Shown here: positions 44,126 to 52,663 of the stretch, in pieces
How the letters are laid out: every line of letters begins with the position of its first letter
How positions within the stretch are numbered: position 1 is the stretch's first letter
Notes under the pieces: model-generated
The model's input: the letters and a program-made list of their open reading frames with translations, nothing else
Told to the model about the DNA's origin: nothing
The model's database searches: none
Translations under genes and position numbers: made by a program
Assembly: GCF_036014015.1 (NCBI RefSeq)
Contig: NZ_CP107905.1
Location: 2,542,001 to 2,606,000, forward strand
Direction: 5' to 3'
DNA length: 64,000 nucleotides
From: Streptomyces sp. NBC_00457
Lineage (GTDB): Bacteria; Actinomycetota; Actinomycetes; Streptomycetales; Streptomycetaceae

Positions 44126-45655
44126 TTGACCCCCACCCCGCGCACCGACGTCCTCGTCGTCGGCAGCGGCATCATGGGATCCGTCGTGGCCCGACTGCTG
44201 CGCGACACCGATCCGGCGCTGCGCATCACGATGGTCGACGGCGGTACCGCGATCGGCGAGGTCCCCGGCCGTCATCTGCACGACGTGGACGACCCGGTGC
44301 TGTGGTCGCGCTACAACGAACAGGTCACCACCGGCATCCAGGGCATGTACACGGGCGCCGAAGTGGTGCGCGACGTGGCCGGCAGCCTCACTGATCTGCC
44401 GCCAGGCATGTTCCACGCGCTCGCCTTCGGCGAGGACGCCGAGGCGATGCCCGCGACGGCGCTCGCCTGGAACGCGGGCGGCATGGGCGTGCACTGGACC
44501 GCCGCGACACCGTGGCCCGCGGGCGACGAGGTGTTCGACTTCGGCGACCCGGCACGCTGGGCGGCGGATCTGGACACCGCGCGCCGGGTGCTCGCGGTGA
44601 CCCCCTCCCCGATCGGTCCGACGGAGGTCGGCCGACTGGTACTCGACGTACTGCGTCGACGCTACGACGGGACGGGACCGGACGACCGCGGCCCGCAGCC
44701 GATGCCCATGGCCGTCACCGCGTCCGCATCGGGCCCCCTGCCGCGCACCGCTCCCGGGACGGTCTTCCCTCCGCTCGCGACCAGCGGCGACCCGGCCTTC
44801 ACCCTGGTCACCCGTACCCTCGTGACATCCCTCGTCGTGTCGGACGGCCGGGTCACCGGCGCCCGGCTGCGTCGGGTCGCCGACGGCGCCGAGTCCGAAC
44901 TCCGGGCGGACGCCGTGGTGGTGTGCGCCGACGCGCTGCGCACCCCGCAGCTGCTGTTCGCCTCGGGCATACGGCCCGACGCGCTCGGCCGCCACCTCAA
45001 CGAGCACGCCTTCGTCACCGCCCGCGTGCTGCTCGACCTCGACCGATTCGGCCTCGACCTGGAGGCCCTGCCCCTGCCGCGCACCGGCGAGTTCTGCACG
45101 GACTCCCTCTGGCTGCCGCAGAACGGCACGGTACAGCCGTTCCACGGACAGATCATGAACCGGACGTACGTCGACGACAACGGCCGCCCTCTCGCGCATT
45201 CCGTAGGCCTCTCGCTGTACGTCCCCGTCGAGTCCCGCCCCGAGAACCGGCTGGTGTTCTCCGACACCGAGACCGACCTCGCCGGTATGCCGCGCATCGG
45301 CATCGCGTTCGGCTACTCCGACGCCGACCGTGCGCTGATACGACGGGCACTGGCCGAAGTCGGGGCGCTCGCCGAGGAGTTCGGCCCGTTCGATCCGCAC
45401 ACGGAACGCGCGCTGCTCCCGCCGGGCTCGTCCCTGCACCTGACCGGCACCGTCCGGTCCGGCACCGCCGACGACGGCACCAGCGTGTGCGACCCGGACG
45501 GCAGGGTCTGGGGCTTCGACAACCTGTACCTCGCCGGCAACGGGGTGATCCCGACGGCGATGGCCGCCAACGTCACGCTGACAGGCACGGTGACCGCGGT
45601 GCGGGCCGCCCACGCCGTGGCCGAGCGTCTTGCACTGATGGGAGTTGGATCATGA
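44126..45655 (+). CDS. GMC oxidoreductase, pyranose oxidase / C-glycoside oxidase type
   Basis: A 509-aa flavoenzyme. TTG start at 44126, with ACAGGAG 6 nt upstream. VLVVGSGIMGSVVARLL binds FAD. GGMGVHWTAATP (119-129) matches the pyranose 2-oxidase motif in which the His (123) is covalently linked to FAD. His438 in LHLTGTVRSG and Asn482 in AMAANVTLTG are the likely catalytic pair. Relatives oxidise C2 or C3 of free sugars or glycosides, including C-glycosides. The partner genes favour a keto-glycoside intermediate. Confidence 0.85.
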   Translation: MTPTPRTDVLVVGSGIMGSVVARLLRDTDPALRITMVDGGTAIGEVPGRHLHDVDDPVLWSRYNEQVTTGIQGMYTGAEVVRDVAGSLTDLPPGMFHALAFGEDAEAMPATALAWNAGGMGVHWTAATPWPAGDEVFDFGDPARWAADLDTARRVLAVTPSPIGPTEVGRLVLDVLRRRYDGTGPDDRGPQPMPMAVTASASGPLPRTAPGTVFPPLATSGDPAFTLVTRTLVTSLVVSDGRVTGARLRRVADGAESELRADAVVVCADALRTPQLLFASGIRPDALGRHLNEHAFVTARVLLDLDRFGLDLEALPLPRTGEFCTDSLWLPQNGTVQPFHGQIMNRTYVDDNGRPLAHSVGLSLYVPVESRPENRLVFSDTETDLAGMPRIGIAFGYSDADRALIRRALAEVGALAEEFGPFDPHTERALLPPGSSLHLTGTVRSGTADDGTSVCDPDGRVWGFDNLYLAGNGVIPTAMAANVTLTGTVTAVRAAHAVAERLALMGVGS

Positions 45656-46260
45656 TCCACATCGCGAAGGAATACCGTGTGGCCCTGCCGGCTTGGATCG
45701 ACGACGAGCTGGCCGACGTGCCCTCCGTCATCCCCGGCCGCGACGACCGGATGCGCCTCGTGCACCGCCTCGCCGAGCGCAACTGGCGCGAGGGCAACGG
45801 CGGCCCGTTCGCGGCAGTCGTCGCCGAGCGGGACACCGGCCGGATCGTCTCCGTGGGTGTGAACGTCGTGCTCGCCTCCGGGGTGTCGAGCGCGCACGCC
45901 GAGGTCGTAGCGCTGGGTCTCGCCCAGCGGGCGACCGGCGGCTGGGACCTCGGCGGCCCGGGCATGCCGACGCACGAGCTGGTCGTGAACTGGCGTCCGT
46001 GCGTGCAGTGTTACGGCGCGACGATGTGGTCCGGGGTGCGCGGCCTCGTGGTCGCCGGCGAGGGCCCGGAGCTGGAGGAGATCACCACGTTCGACGAAGG
46101 CCCGCTCGGCGCGGACTGGGCGGAGCAGTTCGAGGCCCGCGGCATCGAAGTCGTACGGGATGTGCTCCGGGACGAGGCGCTGGCCGTGTTCCGGAACTAT
46201 CGGGATGCGGTCGACGCCGATGGCGTCGTCGTCTACAACGCGCGCGGAGGTGCCGTATGA
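45652..46260 (+). CDS. Zinc-dependent deaminase of the cytidine/guanine deaminase family
   Basis: A 202-aa protein. The zinc signature is complete: HAE (82-84) and PCVQC (116-120). The N-terminus (GNGGPFAAVVAERDTGRIV) is that of nucleoside/guanine deaminases. Its stop and start overlap both neighbours by 4 bp, so it is tightly tied to the oxidase and isomerase. The substrate is unknown; in this context it may be a base or amino group from the imported compound. Confidence 0.83.
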   Translation: MIHIAKEYRVALPAWIDDELADVPSVIPGRDDRMRLVHRLAERNWREGNGGPFAAVVAERDTGRIVSVGVNVVLASGVSSAHAEVVALGLAQRATGGWDLGGPGMPTHELVVNWRPCVQCYGATMWSGVRGLVVAGEGPELEEITTFDEGPLGADWAEQFEARGIEVVRDVLRDEALAVFRNYRDAVDADGVVVYNARGGAV

Positions 46261-47183
46261 CACCGCGGTTCGCAACCGACATCATCACCTTCTACCACCC
46301 GGATTTCTGGGGCCTCGAATCCGCGGACGCCGTGCGCGACTGGGCCTCGGCGAACCCTGAGAGCTTCTGGCAACGGGTGATGGACGCGCTGACCGAGGCC
46401 GGCGTCACCGGCATCGAGTTGACCTTCGCGCCCGGCGACATCGACTCGGCGTTGCGTGCCTTCGGCAGCACACGGGCGTTCCGCCGCGCACTCGATGCCC
46501 GGGGCCTGTCCGTCGTGAGCGCGTTCATCGCCGGGAGCGACGCCCCCGACTGGCGGGACAGCGAGAACCTGCCCGGGATCGTCGCCGACGCCGAGCGACG
46601 CGCCGCCTTCCTCGCCGACATGGGAGCCGAACTCCTCGTCGCCGGACTGCCCATGCGAACGACGTTCGGCACGCGCCCGCCCTTCTTCGTCGACGCCGCC
46701 TACATGACGCGGATGGCCGGCATCGCCCACGTGGTCGGCGAGGCCGTCGCCCGGCACGGGGTGAAGCTCGCCTTCCACACGGAGTCGAACAGCACGCTCT
46801 GGTACGAGCGCGACATCGACCTGTTCATGGCTCTGACCGATCCACGGTACGTGTGGCTGTGCCCCGACTCCTGCCACATCGCGCTCGGCGGAGGCGACCC
46901 CGTAGCCGTCGCACATCGCCACGCGCAGCGCATCGCGCTGGCGCACTGGAAGGACGCGGTCAGGCCGATCGACGTCCACCTGACCATCGACGAAACGGTC
47001 TTCGCCCAACAGCAGCCCTACATGGCCGAATTGGGCACCGGCATCGTGGACTGGAGAGGATGGGCCGACGCTATGTCCCGCACTCCCGGCGCCGGCACCA
47101 TCCTCATCGAACTGGACGAGGCTCCCGATCCCATCGCCGCACTCCGGGCAGGGACGGCCGTAGCCCGGGAGGCCGGGACATGA
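46257..47183 (+). CDS. Xylose-isomerase-like TIM-barrel epimerase/isomerase or lyase
   Basis: A 308-aa AP-endonuclease-2/sugar phosphate isomerase-type barrel. Metal ligands are visible: Glu176 in FHTESNS, Asp204 with His207 in [11 protein letters not shown], His230 in LAHWKD and Glu285 in IELDEAP. Proteins of this type serve as isomerases, 3-epimerases and, beside GMC oxidases, as keto-C-glycoside lyase alpha subunits. No separate small beta subunit gene is seen here. It is the last intact gene of the operon. Confidence 0.83.
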   Translation: MTPRFATDIITFYHPDFWGLESADAVRDWASANPESFWQRVMDALTEAGVTGIELTFAPGDIDSALRAFGSTRAFRRALDARGLSVVSAFIAGSDAPDWRDSENLPGIVADAERRAAFLADMGAELLVAGLPMRTTFGTRPPFFVDAAYMTRMAGIAHVVGEAVARHGVKLAFHTESNSTLWYERDIDLFMALTDPRYVWLCPDSCHIALGGGDPVAVAHRHAQRIALAHWKDAVRPIDVHLTIDETVFAQQQPYMAELGTGIVDWRGWADAMSRTPGAGTILIELDEAPDPIAALRAGTAVAREAGT

Positions 47184-47433
47184 CCGGCTCCTCGCCCGCG
47201 AGCCGGTGCTCGCGGGCGTACCCCTCCAGCAGTGCACGCAGTTGCCTACGCCCCCGGTACAGCCGCGACAGCACCGTGCCGACGGGCGTCCCCATGATGT
47301 CGGCGATCTCCCGGACGGTGAAGCCCTCCACGTAGGCGAGGTGCACGGCGATCCAGAAGTCCTCCGGGATGGCACGCAGCGCCGCCTCGACGTCGGCGTC
47401 AGCGATGTGGTCGAGCACCTCCGACTCGGCGGA
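47104..47433 (-). pseudogene. N-terminally truncated ECF sigma factor
   Basis: Only sigma region 4 remains: [16 protein letters not shown], then [18 protein letters not shown] and [21 protein letters not shown], closest to SigR-type factors. Region 2 is missing; upstream of about 47435 the matching sequence stops. The end overlaps the isomerase gene by 80 bp on the other strand. A GTG at 47418 could start a 104-aa protein, but it would not be a working sigma factor. Confidence 0.68.
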
Positions 47434-47636
47434 CCGAAGGCCTGGTGGCGCGCGAGCAGTCGGAACAGGACGCCCGTTCCTTCAACGCCGTCCTCACGGA
47501 CGCCGGTCTGGTCCGCCTGCACGAGGCCGAGGCCGTCCATGTCGTGAGCGTCCGTCGCCACTTGTTCGACCACCTCGAAGGCGTGGACCTGGCCGGGCTG
47601 GCCACCGCGTTCCAGCACATCGCCGCCACCGGCTGA
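47424..47636 (+). pseudogene. C-terminal fragment of a MarR-family regulator
   Basis: [20 protein letters not shown] followed by LTDAGLVRLHEAEAVHV and VRRHLFDHL matches the wing and dimer helix of MarR regulators. The N-terminal 85 or so residues with the recognition helix are missing. The fragment begins where the truncated sigma factor begins on the other strand. A GTG at 47445 could make a 63-aa peptide without a DNA-binding helix. Confidence 0.65.
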
Positions 47637-47669
47637 CGACTGGAGGCGCGGTCCACTCGCTCGTAGTAA

Positions 47670-47684
47670 TGGAATCCATTTTCA
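47670..47684 (+). promoter_or_regulatory. Zur-like box upstream of the GTPase
   Basis: The reverse strand reads TGAAAATGGATTCCA, 12 of 15 matches to the Streptomyces Zur pattern TGAAAATGATTTTCA. It ends 38 bp before the GTPase start. The position and the COG0523 protein both suggest zinc-starvation control. Confidence 0.65.
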
Positions 47685-47722
47685 TGTAGCGTGGCCGTGC
47701 TCGCCCACCCAGGAGAACCGCC

Positions 47723-48913
47723 ATGCCTTCCCTCGACCCGTCCGACCGCCTGCCCGTCACCGTGCTGTCCGGGTTCCTGGGAGCGGGCAAGACGACGTTG
47801 CTCAACCATGTCCTCGGCAACCGTGAGGGCCTGCGGGTCGCGGTCATCGTCAATGACATGAGCGAGATCAACATCGACGCCGCGCTGGTCCGCGGCGGCG
47901 AGGCCGCTCTGTCGCGGACCGAGGAGCGCCTGGTCGAGATGACCAACGGGTGCATCTGCTGCACTCTTCGCGACGACCTCCTGGAGGAGGTCGACCGGCT
48001 GGCCCGCGAGGGCCGCTTCGACTACCTCCTCATCGAGTCGTCCGGCATCTCGGAGCCGATGCCGGTCGCGGCCACCTTCGCCTTCGCCCGCGACGACGGC
48101 GCCACCCTCGGCGACCTGGCCCGGCTGGACACCATGGTCACCGTCGTGGACGCCGCGAACTTCGTGCGCGAACTGGCGGGCGGCGACGAGCTGGTGGAGC
48201 GAGGGCTCGATCAGTACGAGGACGACGAGCGCACCGTCAGCGATCTGCTGATGGACCAGGTCGAGTTCGCCGACGTGATCGTCGTCAACAAGCTCGACCT
48301 CGTCGACACCGCGACGGCCGACCGGCTGCGCGCGACGCTCGCCCGCCTCAACCCGGCCGCCCGGATCGTCCCCGCCGAGCACGGCCGGGTCGACGTCCGC
48401 GAGGTGCTGGGCACCGGCCTGTTCGACCTGGAGCGCGCCCAGCAGGCGCCGGGCTGGGTCCGGGAGCTGAACGGCGACCATGTCCCGGAGACCGAGGAGT
48501 ACGGCATCTCCTCCACCGTCTTCCGCGCCGAACTGCCCTTCCATCCCGGCCGGTTGTGGACGTTCGTGAGCGAGCAGCTGGACAGCGGAGTCTTCGGGGA
48601 GGTCCTGCGCTCCAAGGGCTTCTTCACCCTGGCCAGCCGCCCGCAGGTGACCGGGCTGTGGTCGCAGGCCGGTGCGGTGGCCCGCTTCGAGCCGTCCACC
48701 GCGCGGGACGAGCAGGCGCCGTACGCACAGGAACTGGTCTTCATCGGCACCGAGTTGCAGGCCGAGCCGCTGCGGGCCGCGCTGTCCGCCTGTCTGATGC
48801 GGGCCGGTGAAGCGCCGCCCGCCACCGACCCCTTCCCGGCCTGGGAGACGTACGGCATCGACGACGCCTGCGAGCACGAGGAGCACCCCGAGCTGGTCGC
48901 GGGGGCCCACTGA
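47723..48913 (+). CDS. COG0523 (CobW-like) GTPase, probable zinc chaperone
   Basis: A 396-aa protein. Walker A is GFLGAGKTT (17-25). The CxCC metal motif is NGCICC (77-80), and VVNKLDL is the G4 motif. The CobW C-terminal domain follows from about 265, and the tail [14 protein letters not shown] is His/Glu-rich. Members insert metals into target proteins, and the Zur-controlled ones act under zinc shortage. With the upstream Zur-like box that is the best assignment. The methyltransferase follows after 71 bp. Confidence 0.9.
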   Translation: MPSLDPSDRLPVTVLSGFLGAGKTTLLNHVLGNREGLRVAVIVNDMSEINIDAALVRGGEAALSRTEERLVEMTNGCICCTLRDDLLEEVDRLAREGRFDYLLIESSGISEPMPVAATFAFARDDGATLGDLARLDTMVTVVDAANFVRELAGGDELVERGLDQYEDDERTVSDLLMDQVEFADVIVVNKLDLVDTATADRLRATLARLNPAARIVPAEHGRVDVREVLGTGLFDLERAQQAPGWVRELNGDHVPETEEYGISSTVFRAELPFHPGRLWTFVSEQLDSGVFGEVLRSKGFFTLASRPQVTGLWSQAGAVARFEPSTARDEQAPYAQELVFIGTELQAEPLRAALSACLMRAGEAPPATDPFPAWETYGIDDACEHEEHPELVAGAH

Positions 48914-48984
48914 CTCCGGGCCGGGCGGTGGACGCAGCCACGGCACCGCCCGGCCCGGTACGGACACCGAACCGGGAGGCTGCC

Positions 48985-49806
48985 ATGACTCAGCACACCG
49001 TACGTCTGGGCACGGTCCAGGAGACCCTGCTCATCCCGCTCTACGGCCGCGCGGTGGAGAACCGCAAGCCGGAAGCCGCCCTGCGCGACGTGCGGGCCGA
49101 GGAGATCGTCGCCTCGATCGACTACGACTTCGCCCGCTTCGACGACGGACCTAGCCTGCTCGGCTCGGTGCTGCGCACGAGTCTGTTCGACCACTGGGTG
49201 CGGGACTTCCTCGCCGAACACCCCGAGGGCACGGTCGTCGAGATCGGCACCGGCCACAACACCCGGTACGAGCGCGTCGACAACGGCCGGGTCCGTGGGT
49301 TCGACCTCGACCTGCCCGACGTGGTCGACCTGCGCCGGACCTTCTTCAAGGACACCCCGCGCCGGACGATGATCCCGGCATCGGTGACGGACGCGTCATG
49401 GGCCGAATCGCTGCCCACGGACGGCCCGTACTTCCTCGCCGCCGAGGCCGTCCTGCCGTACTTCGAGGAGAAGGACGTCCGTAGCGTCGTCGACCTCCTC
49501 GCCGACCGCTTCCCGGGCTCGCTGCTGGCCCTCGACACGACGGGCCCCGGCATGGTCGACACCCAGGACGAGCACGACGCACTCAGCAAGGTCGACGCAC
49601 GGCTGACGTGGAACTGCACGGACCCGGCCCGGCTCGCCGAGTGGCGCCCCGGAGTCCAGGTCCTCGCCTCGCACACGCTGGCCACTCTGCCGTCCGCGAT
49701 GTACGACGAACTACCGGGCGGCTACCAGGAGATGCTCACCGGCCTCGCCGCGATGAAGCTGCCGACAGTCGAGGACTACCGGCTCAATCTCGTGCGACTC
49801 CCCTGA
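48985..49806 (+). CDS. LCMT-like class I SAM methyltransferase
   Basis: A 273-aa protein of the leucine carboxyl methyltransferase/PKS O-methyltransferase group. VVEIGTGHNTRYERVDNG binds SAM and FDLDLPDVVDLRR follows as in that family, with AEAVLPYFEE further on. The ATG at 48985 has GGGAGG 6 nt upstream. It sits between the zinc GTPase and the ATPase, so it may belong to the same zinc response. The substrate is unknown. Confidence 0.85.
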   Translation: MTQHTVRLGTVQETLLIPLYGRAVENRKPEAALRDVRAEEIVASIDYDFARFDDGPSLLGSVLRTSLFDHWVRDFLAEHPEGTVVEIGTGHNTRYERVDNGRVRGFDLDLPDVVDLRRTFFKDTPRRTMIPASVTDASWAESLPTDGPYFLAAEAVLPYFEEKDVRSVVDLLADRFPGSLLALDTTGPGMVDTQDEHDALSKVDARLTWNCTDPARLAEWRPGVQVLASHTLATLPSAMYDELPGGYQEMLTGLAAMKLPTVEDYRLNLVRLP

Positions 49807-49910
49807 CGGGCGTCCCGCATTACTACCCAATTTTCAACTTGCCGTGCCTGCCGCCCAGTTGAGTGTCCGCGGATTTGACACCAGCCCCCGCGATCACCAA
49901 TCTACGTTCA

Positions 49911-49925
49911 TGACATTCATTTCCA
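49911..49925 (+). promoter_or_regulatory. Zur-like box upstream of the ATPase gene
   Basis: The reverse strand reads TGGAAATGAATGTCA, 12 of 15 matches to TGAAAATGATTTTCA, 16 bp before the start at 49942. It has the same orientation as the box at 47670. Confidence 0.6.
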
Positions 49926-49941
49926 ATAGGGGCGGTTAGGC

Positions 49942-50901
49942 ATGCGTGTGGCCTTCGTGGGTAAAGGCGGCAGCGGCAAGACGACCCTGTCCGCACTCTT
50001 CGCCCGTCATCTCGCGCGCTCGGGCGCGCCCGTCGTCGCCATGGACGGCGACATCAACCAGCACCTGGCCTACGCCCTCGGGCTCGACGAGGACGAGGTC
50101 TTCGCCGCGCCGCCGCTCAGCGCGCGGACCGGTGAGATCAAGGACTATCTGCGGGGCACGAACCCGCGGATCCCGTCCCGCGAGGCGATGGTGAAGACCA
50201 CGCCGCCCGGGCGCGGCTCGCGGCTGCTCCGGCTGCTCGGCGACGACGAGATCCACTCGCTCCACGTCCAGCGGGTCGGCGAGGTGTCCCTGATGGTCAC
50301 CGGCGCCTTCGACGAGAGCGATCTCGGGGTGGCCTGCTACCACTCCAAGCTGGGCGCGGTCGAGCTGTACCTCAACCATCTGGTCGACGGCCCCGGCGAG
50401 TACGTCGTCGTCGACATGACGGCCGGCGCGGACGCTTTCGCCTCGGGGCTGTTCACCCGGTTCGACATGACGTTCCTGGTCGTCGAGCCGACCCGCAAGA
50501 GCGTCTCGGTCTACCGTCAGTACCGCGACCACGCGGCCGAGTTCGGCATCCCGGTCGCCGTGGTCGGCAACAAGGTCACCGGCGCGGACGACCTCGACTT
50601 CCTGCGCAGGCACGTCGGCGACGACCTCCTCGCCCACTGCGAGCAGTCCGCCTTCGTCCGCGCCCAGGAACAGGGCCGCGACCAGGGCGAGCTGGAGCCC
50701 GCCAACGCCGAGGCCCTGCAGCGACTGCAGGCCGCCGTCGACGCCCGTACGAAGGACTGGGCGGCCTTCCAGCGGCACGCCGTCGAGTTCCACCTCCGCA
50801 ACGCCACCGCCTGGGCCAACGAGGCCACCGGCCGGGACCTCGCCGACCAGGTCGACCCCGATTTCGAGCACGGCCCCGCGGCCCTCGCGGCCTTCGCCTG
50901 A
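49942..50901 (+). CDS. CooC/MinD-like ATPase with deviant Walker A
   Basis: A 319-aa SIMIBI-class ATPase. GKGGSGKTTLSALFARHLA (7-25) is the deviant Walker A of ParA/MinD/CooC proteins, and VVVDMTAGADAF is the switch with the Asp. VDGDINQHL-like MDGDINQHL follows strand 2. Metal-insertion ATPases such as CooC are close in design. The Zur-like box points to a zinc-linked maturation role, which is inference. The small protein gene follows after 54 bp. Confidence 0.82.
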   Translation: MRVAFVGKGGSGKTTLSALFARHLARSGAPVVAMDGDINQHLAYALGLDEDEVFAAPPLSARTGEIKDYLRGTNPRIPSREAMVKTTPPGRGSRLLRLLGDDEIHSLHVQRVGEVSLMVTGAFDESDLGVACYHSKLGAVELYLNHLVDGPGEYVVVDMTAGADAFASGLFTRFDMTFLVVEPTRKSVSVYRQYRDHAAEFGIPVAVVGNKVTGADDLDFLRRHVGDDLLAHCEQSAFVRAQEQGRDQGELEPANAEALQRLQAAVDARTKDWAAFQRHAVEFHLRNATAWANEATGRDLADQVDPDFEHGPAALAAFA

Positions 50902-50955
50902 CCCCACCGCACCCCTGCGTTCCACCACCAGCACAACAGACAGGACACCCCCTTC

Positions 50956-51348
50956 ATGTCGCTCGACGTCTCCCCGCAACTGCTCGCCGAAGCCGAGAAC
51001 GGCCAGGTGCGGGAAGAGGACTTCGTGGATACGGTCCGTACGTCCCTGCCGTACGCCTACGATCTGATCGCCCGCCTGGTCGGCGAACTGGGCGCCGGTC
51101 AGGCCGAGTTCGCTGACAACCAGACTCCGCCGCCCTCCGAGAAGGAGCGCGGTCAGCTGCTGCGGGCGCTGTCCAGCGACGCGATCCGCGGCAGCCTGGA
51201 GCGGCACTTCGGCGTCGCCCTCGCCTTCCAGAACTGCCACCGCGTCGCCGTGTTCCCGCCCGAGGCGCGCGGCGGTGAGACGTACACCCGCTTCACGTCT
51301 CTGCGCGCCCAGATCCTGAACCAGTCGCCGGAGTTCCGCGACTGCTGA
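50956..51348 (+). CDS. SCO5389-like small conserved protein
   Basis: A 130-aa acidic, soluble protein. TVRTSLPYAYDLIARLV, FADNQTPPPSEKERGQLLRAL and HFGVALAFQNCHRVAVF match what I recall as the SCO5389 family of actinobacteria, whose function is unknown. It is in the same operon as the ATPase above. Because Streptomyces chromosomes usually carry the main copy elsewhere, this may be a zinc-limitation paralogue. One conserved Cys is in QNCHR, and the chain ends RDC. Confidence 0.72.
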   Translation: MSLDVSPQLLAEAENGQVREEDFVDTVRTSLPYAYDLIARLVGELGAGQAEFADNQTPPPSEKERGQLLRALSSDAIRGSLERHFGVALAFQNCHRVAVFPPEARGGETYTRFTSLRAQILNQSPEFRDC

Positions 51349-51361
51349 GGCCGCATGCCTG

Positions 51362-51394
51362 CCGCCGCGACCCTGGACATCAGGGTCGCGGCGG
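51362..51394. terminator. Bidirectional hairpin between convergent genes
   Basis: A perfect 14-bp inverted repeat (51362-51375 and 51381-51394) with a 5-nt loop lies between the ends of the SCO5389-like gene and the LysR gene. Confidence 0.78.
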
Positions 51395-51402
51395 AGCAGG
51401 GG

Positions 51403-52305
51403 TCAACTCCGGGTCAGATCCCGCGCCGTGCGGCTGATTCGGTCGAGCGCGACACGGGCGGCAACGACGGCCGGGTGATCGTGGCTGCCAGTTCGGGTGG
51501 CGATGAGGACGCGCCGAGCGTTCGGCGGCGTCAGCTCGGTGAGTGTCACCGTAGGAGCGTGGACGCCCAAGGCAAGTTGGGGCAGGAATCCGACCGCCTG
51601 CCCGGCTTCGATCAATCGCACATGGAAGGTGAGGTCGGTCGACTGGTAGCGAACGTGGGGTTCAAAGCCGGCTTGGCGACAGACTGCGTCGGCCCAGCGC
51701 CTGGCGGCATTGCCCTCGGGCTCCATGACCCAGGGCAGGTGCGCGAGAGCCGCGAGTTGCGGCGGCTCGCCATCCGGTGGGGTGGCCAGAAGAAGAGGAT
51801 CCTCGAGCAGAAGCTGAGTGTGCAGGCCGGTCAGAGCCCACGGCGGTTCTCCCGGATACTCCTCGGCGAGGACCAGGTCGAATTCGTGCGCGACAAGTGC
51901 CCGCAGCGGTGTGCGTTCGTTCTCCTGATGCACGTGGACGCGAAGCCGCGGATGCTCGCGCTGAAGCAATTCTACGGCAGGTAGGACCAGGGTCTTGGCG
52001 GCAGTCTGGAAGGTTGCGACCCGCAAGTCCCCCTCGAGCACAGTTTTCGTCCGCGCGATATCCGCCTCGGCCTGCTCGAGCCGGTCCAAGATCACCTCGA
52101 TATGCCCGACCAGCATCTCCGCCGCGGGCGTCAGACGGACCCGACGTCCCATGGGTTCCAGGAGCGGGACGCCCACCTCGGCCTCCAGCTGCGAAAGCTG
52201 CGACGAGATGGTCGAAGGACTGTACGAGAGGGCCGAAGCCACAGCTGCAAGGGTGCCGCGGTGCTTGAGTTCGCGCAGCAACCGAAGCCGGTGAAGGTCG
52301 TACAT
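51403..52305 (-). CDS. LysR-family transcriptional regulator
   Basis: A 300-aa protein. The winged helix is N-terminal (LRLLRELKHRGTLAAVASAL, SPSTISSQLSQLEAEVG) and the effector domain follows from about 90. The ATG at 52305 gives the usual MYDLHRLRLL start; the longer frame adds residues with no family support. It is divergent from the Liv-type operon, 358 bp away, so it probably controls that operon. Confidence 0.88.
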   Translation of the reverse strand: MYDLHRLRLLRELKHRGTLAAVASALSYSPSTISSQLSQLEAEVGVPLLEPMGRRVRLTPAAEMLVGHIEVILDRLEQAEADIARTKTVLEGDLRVATFQTAAKTLVLPAVELLQREHPRLRVHVHQENERTPLRALVAHEFDLVLAEEYPGEPPWALTGLHTQLLLEDPLLLATPPDGEPPQLAALAHLPWVMEPEGNAARRWADAVCRQAGFEPHVRYQSTDLTFHVRLIEAGQAVGFLPQLALGVHAPTVTLTELTPPNARRVLIATRTGSHDHPAVVAARVALDRISRTARDLTRS

Positions 52306-52663
52306 CACGCACCAATCGCCGCTCGCGACCAACCGATTCGTCGCTTGAGACAACCGATCGTACGGGAAAGCATTCGCCGACCCGCATTGAGTCGCCGAGA
52401 GACCAGGTGCAGGTCGGCTTGATTGGTCGAAAAAACCGACGAGTGCGCATCGATAACGACGACTGGACCGGACATTGGTGGGCGCCTAGCATTCCAGAAC
52501 CGCGAGATTCGGCCACCCCGAGATCCGCGCTACGGCCGACGCAGCCCGCAGCGCATGGGTATTGGTCATCAGTTCTCCCCACGCTGTCGTCGCTGCCTGC
52601 CGGCCCACCCGCCCGCCCGCCGCAGGCCGATCAGATCTCCCGCCGTGCGAATTCGGAGAGGCC
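52306..52663. other. Divergent promoter region
   Basis: There is no gene in these 358 bases. They separate the LysR gene from the Liv operon and should hold both promoters. A moderately A/T-rich patch lies around 52420-52450; I could not define a LysR T-N11-A box with confidence. Confidence 0.45.

Noticed and set aside
43727..45613. A long open minus-strand frame opposite the GMC oxidase
   Set aside because: The plus-strand gene has clear FAD and active-site motifs; the opposite frame is Gly/Arg/Val-rich without motifs or RBS.
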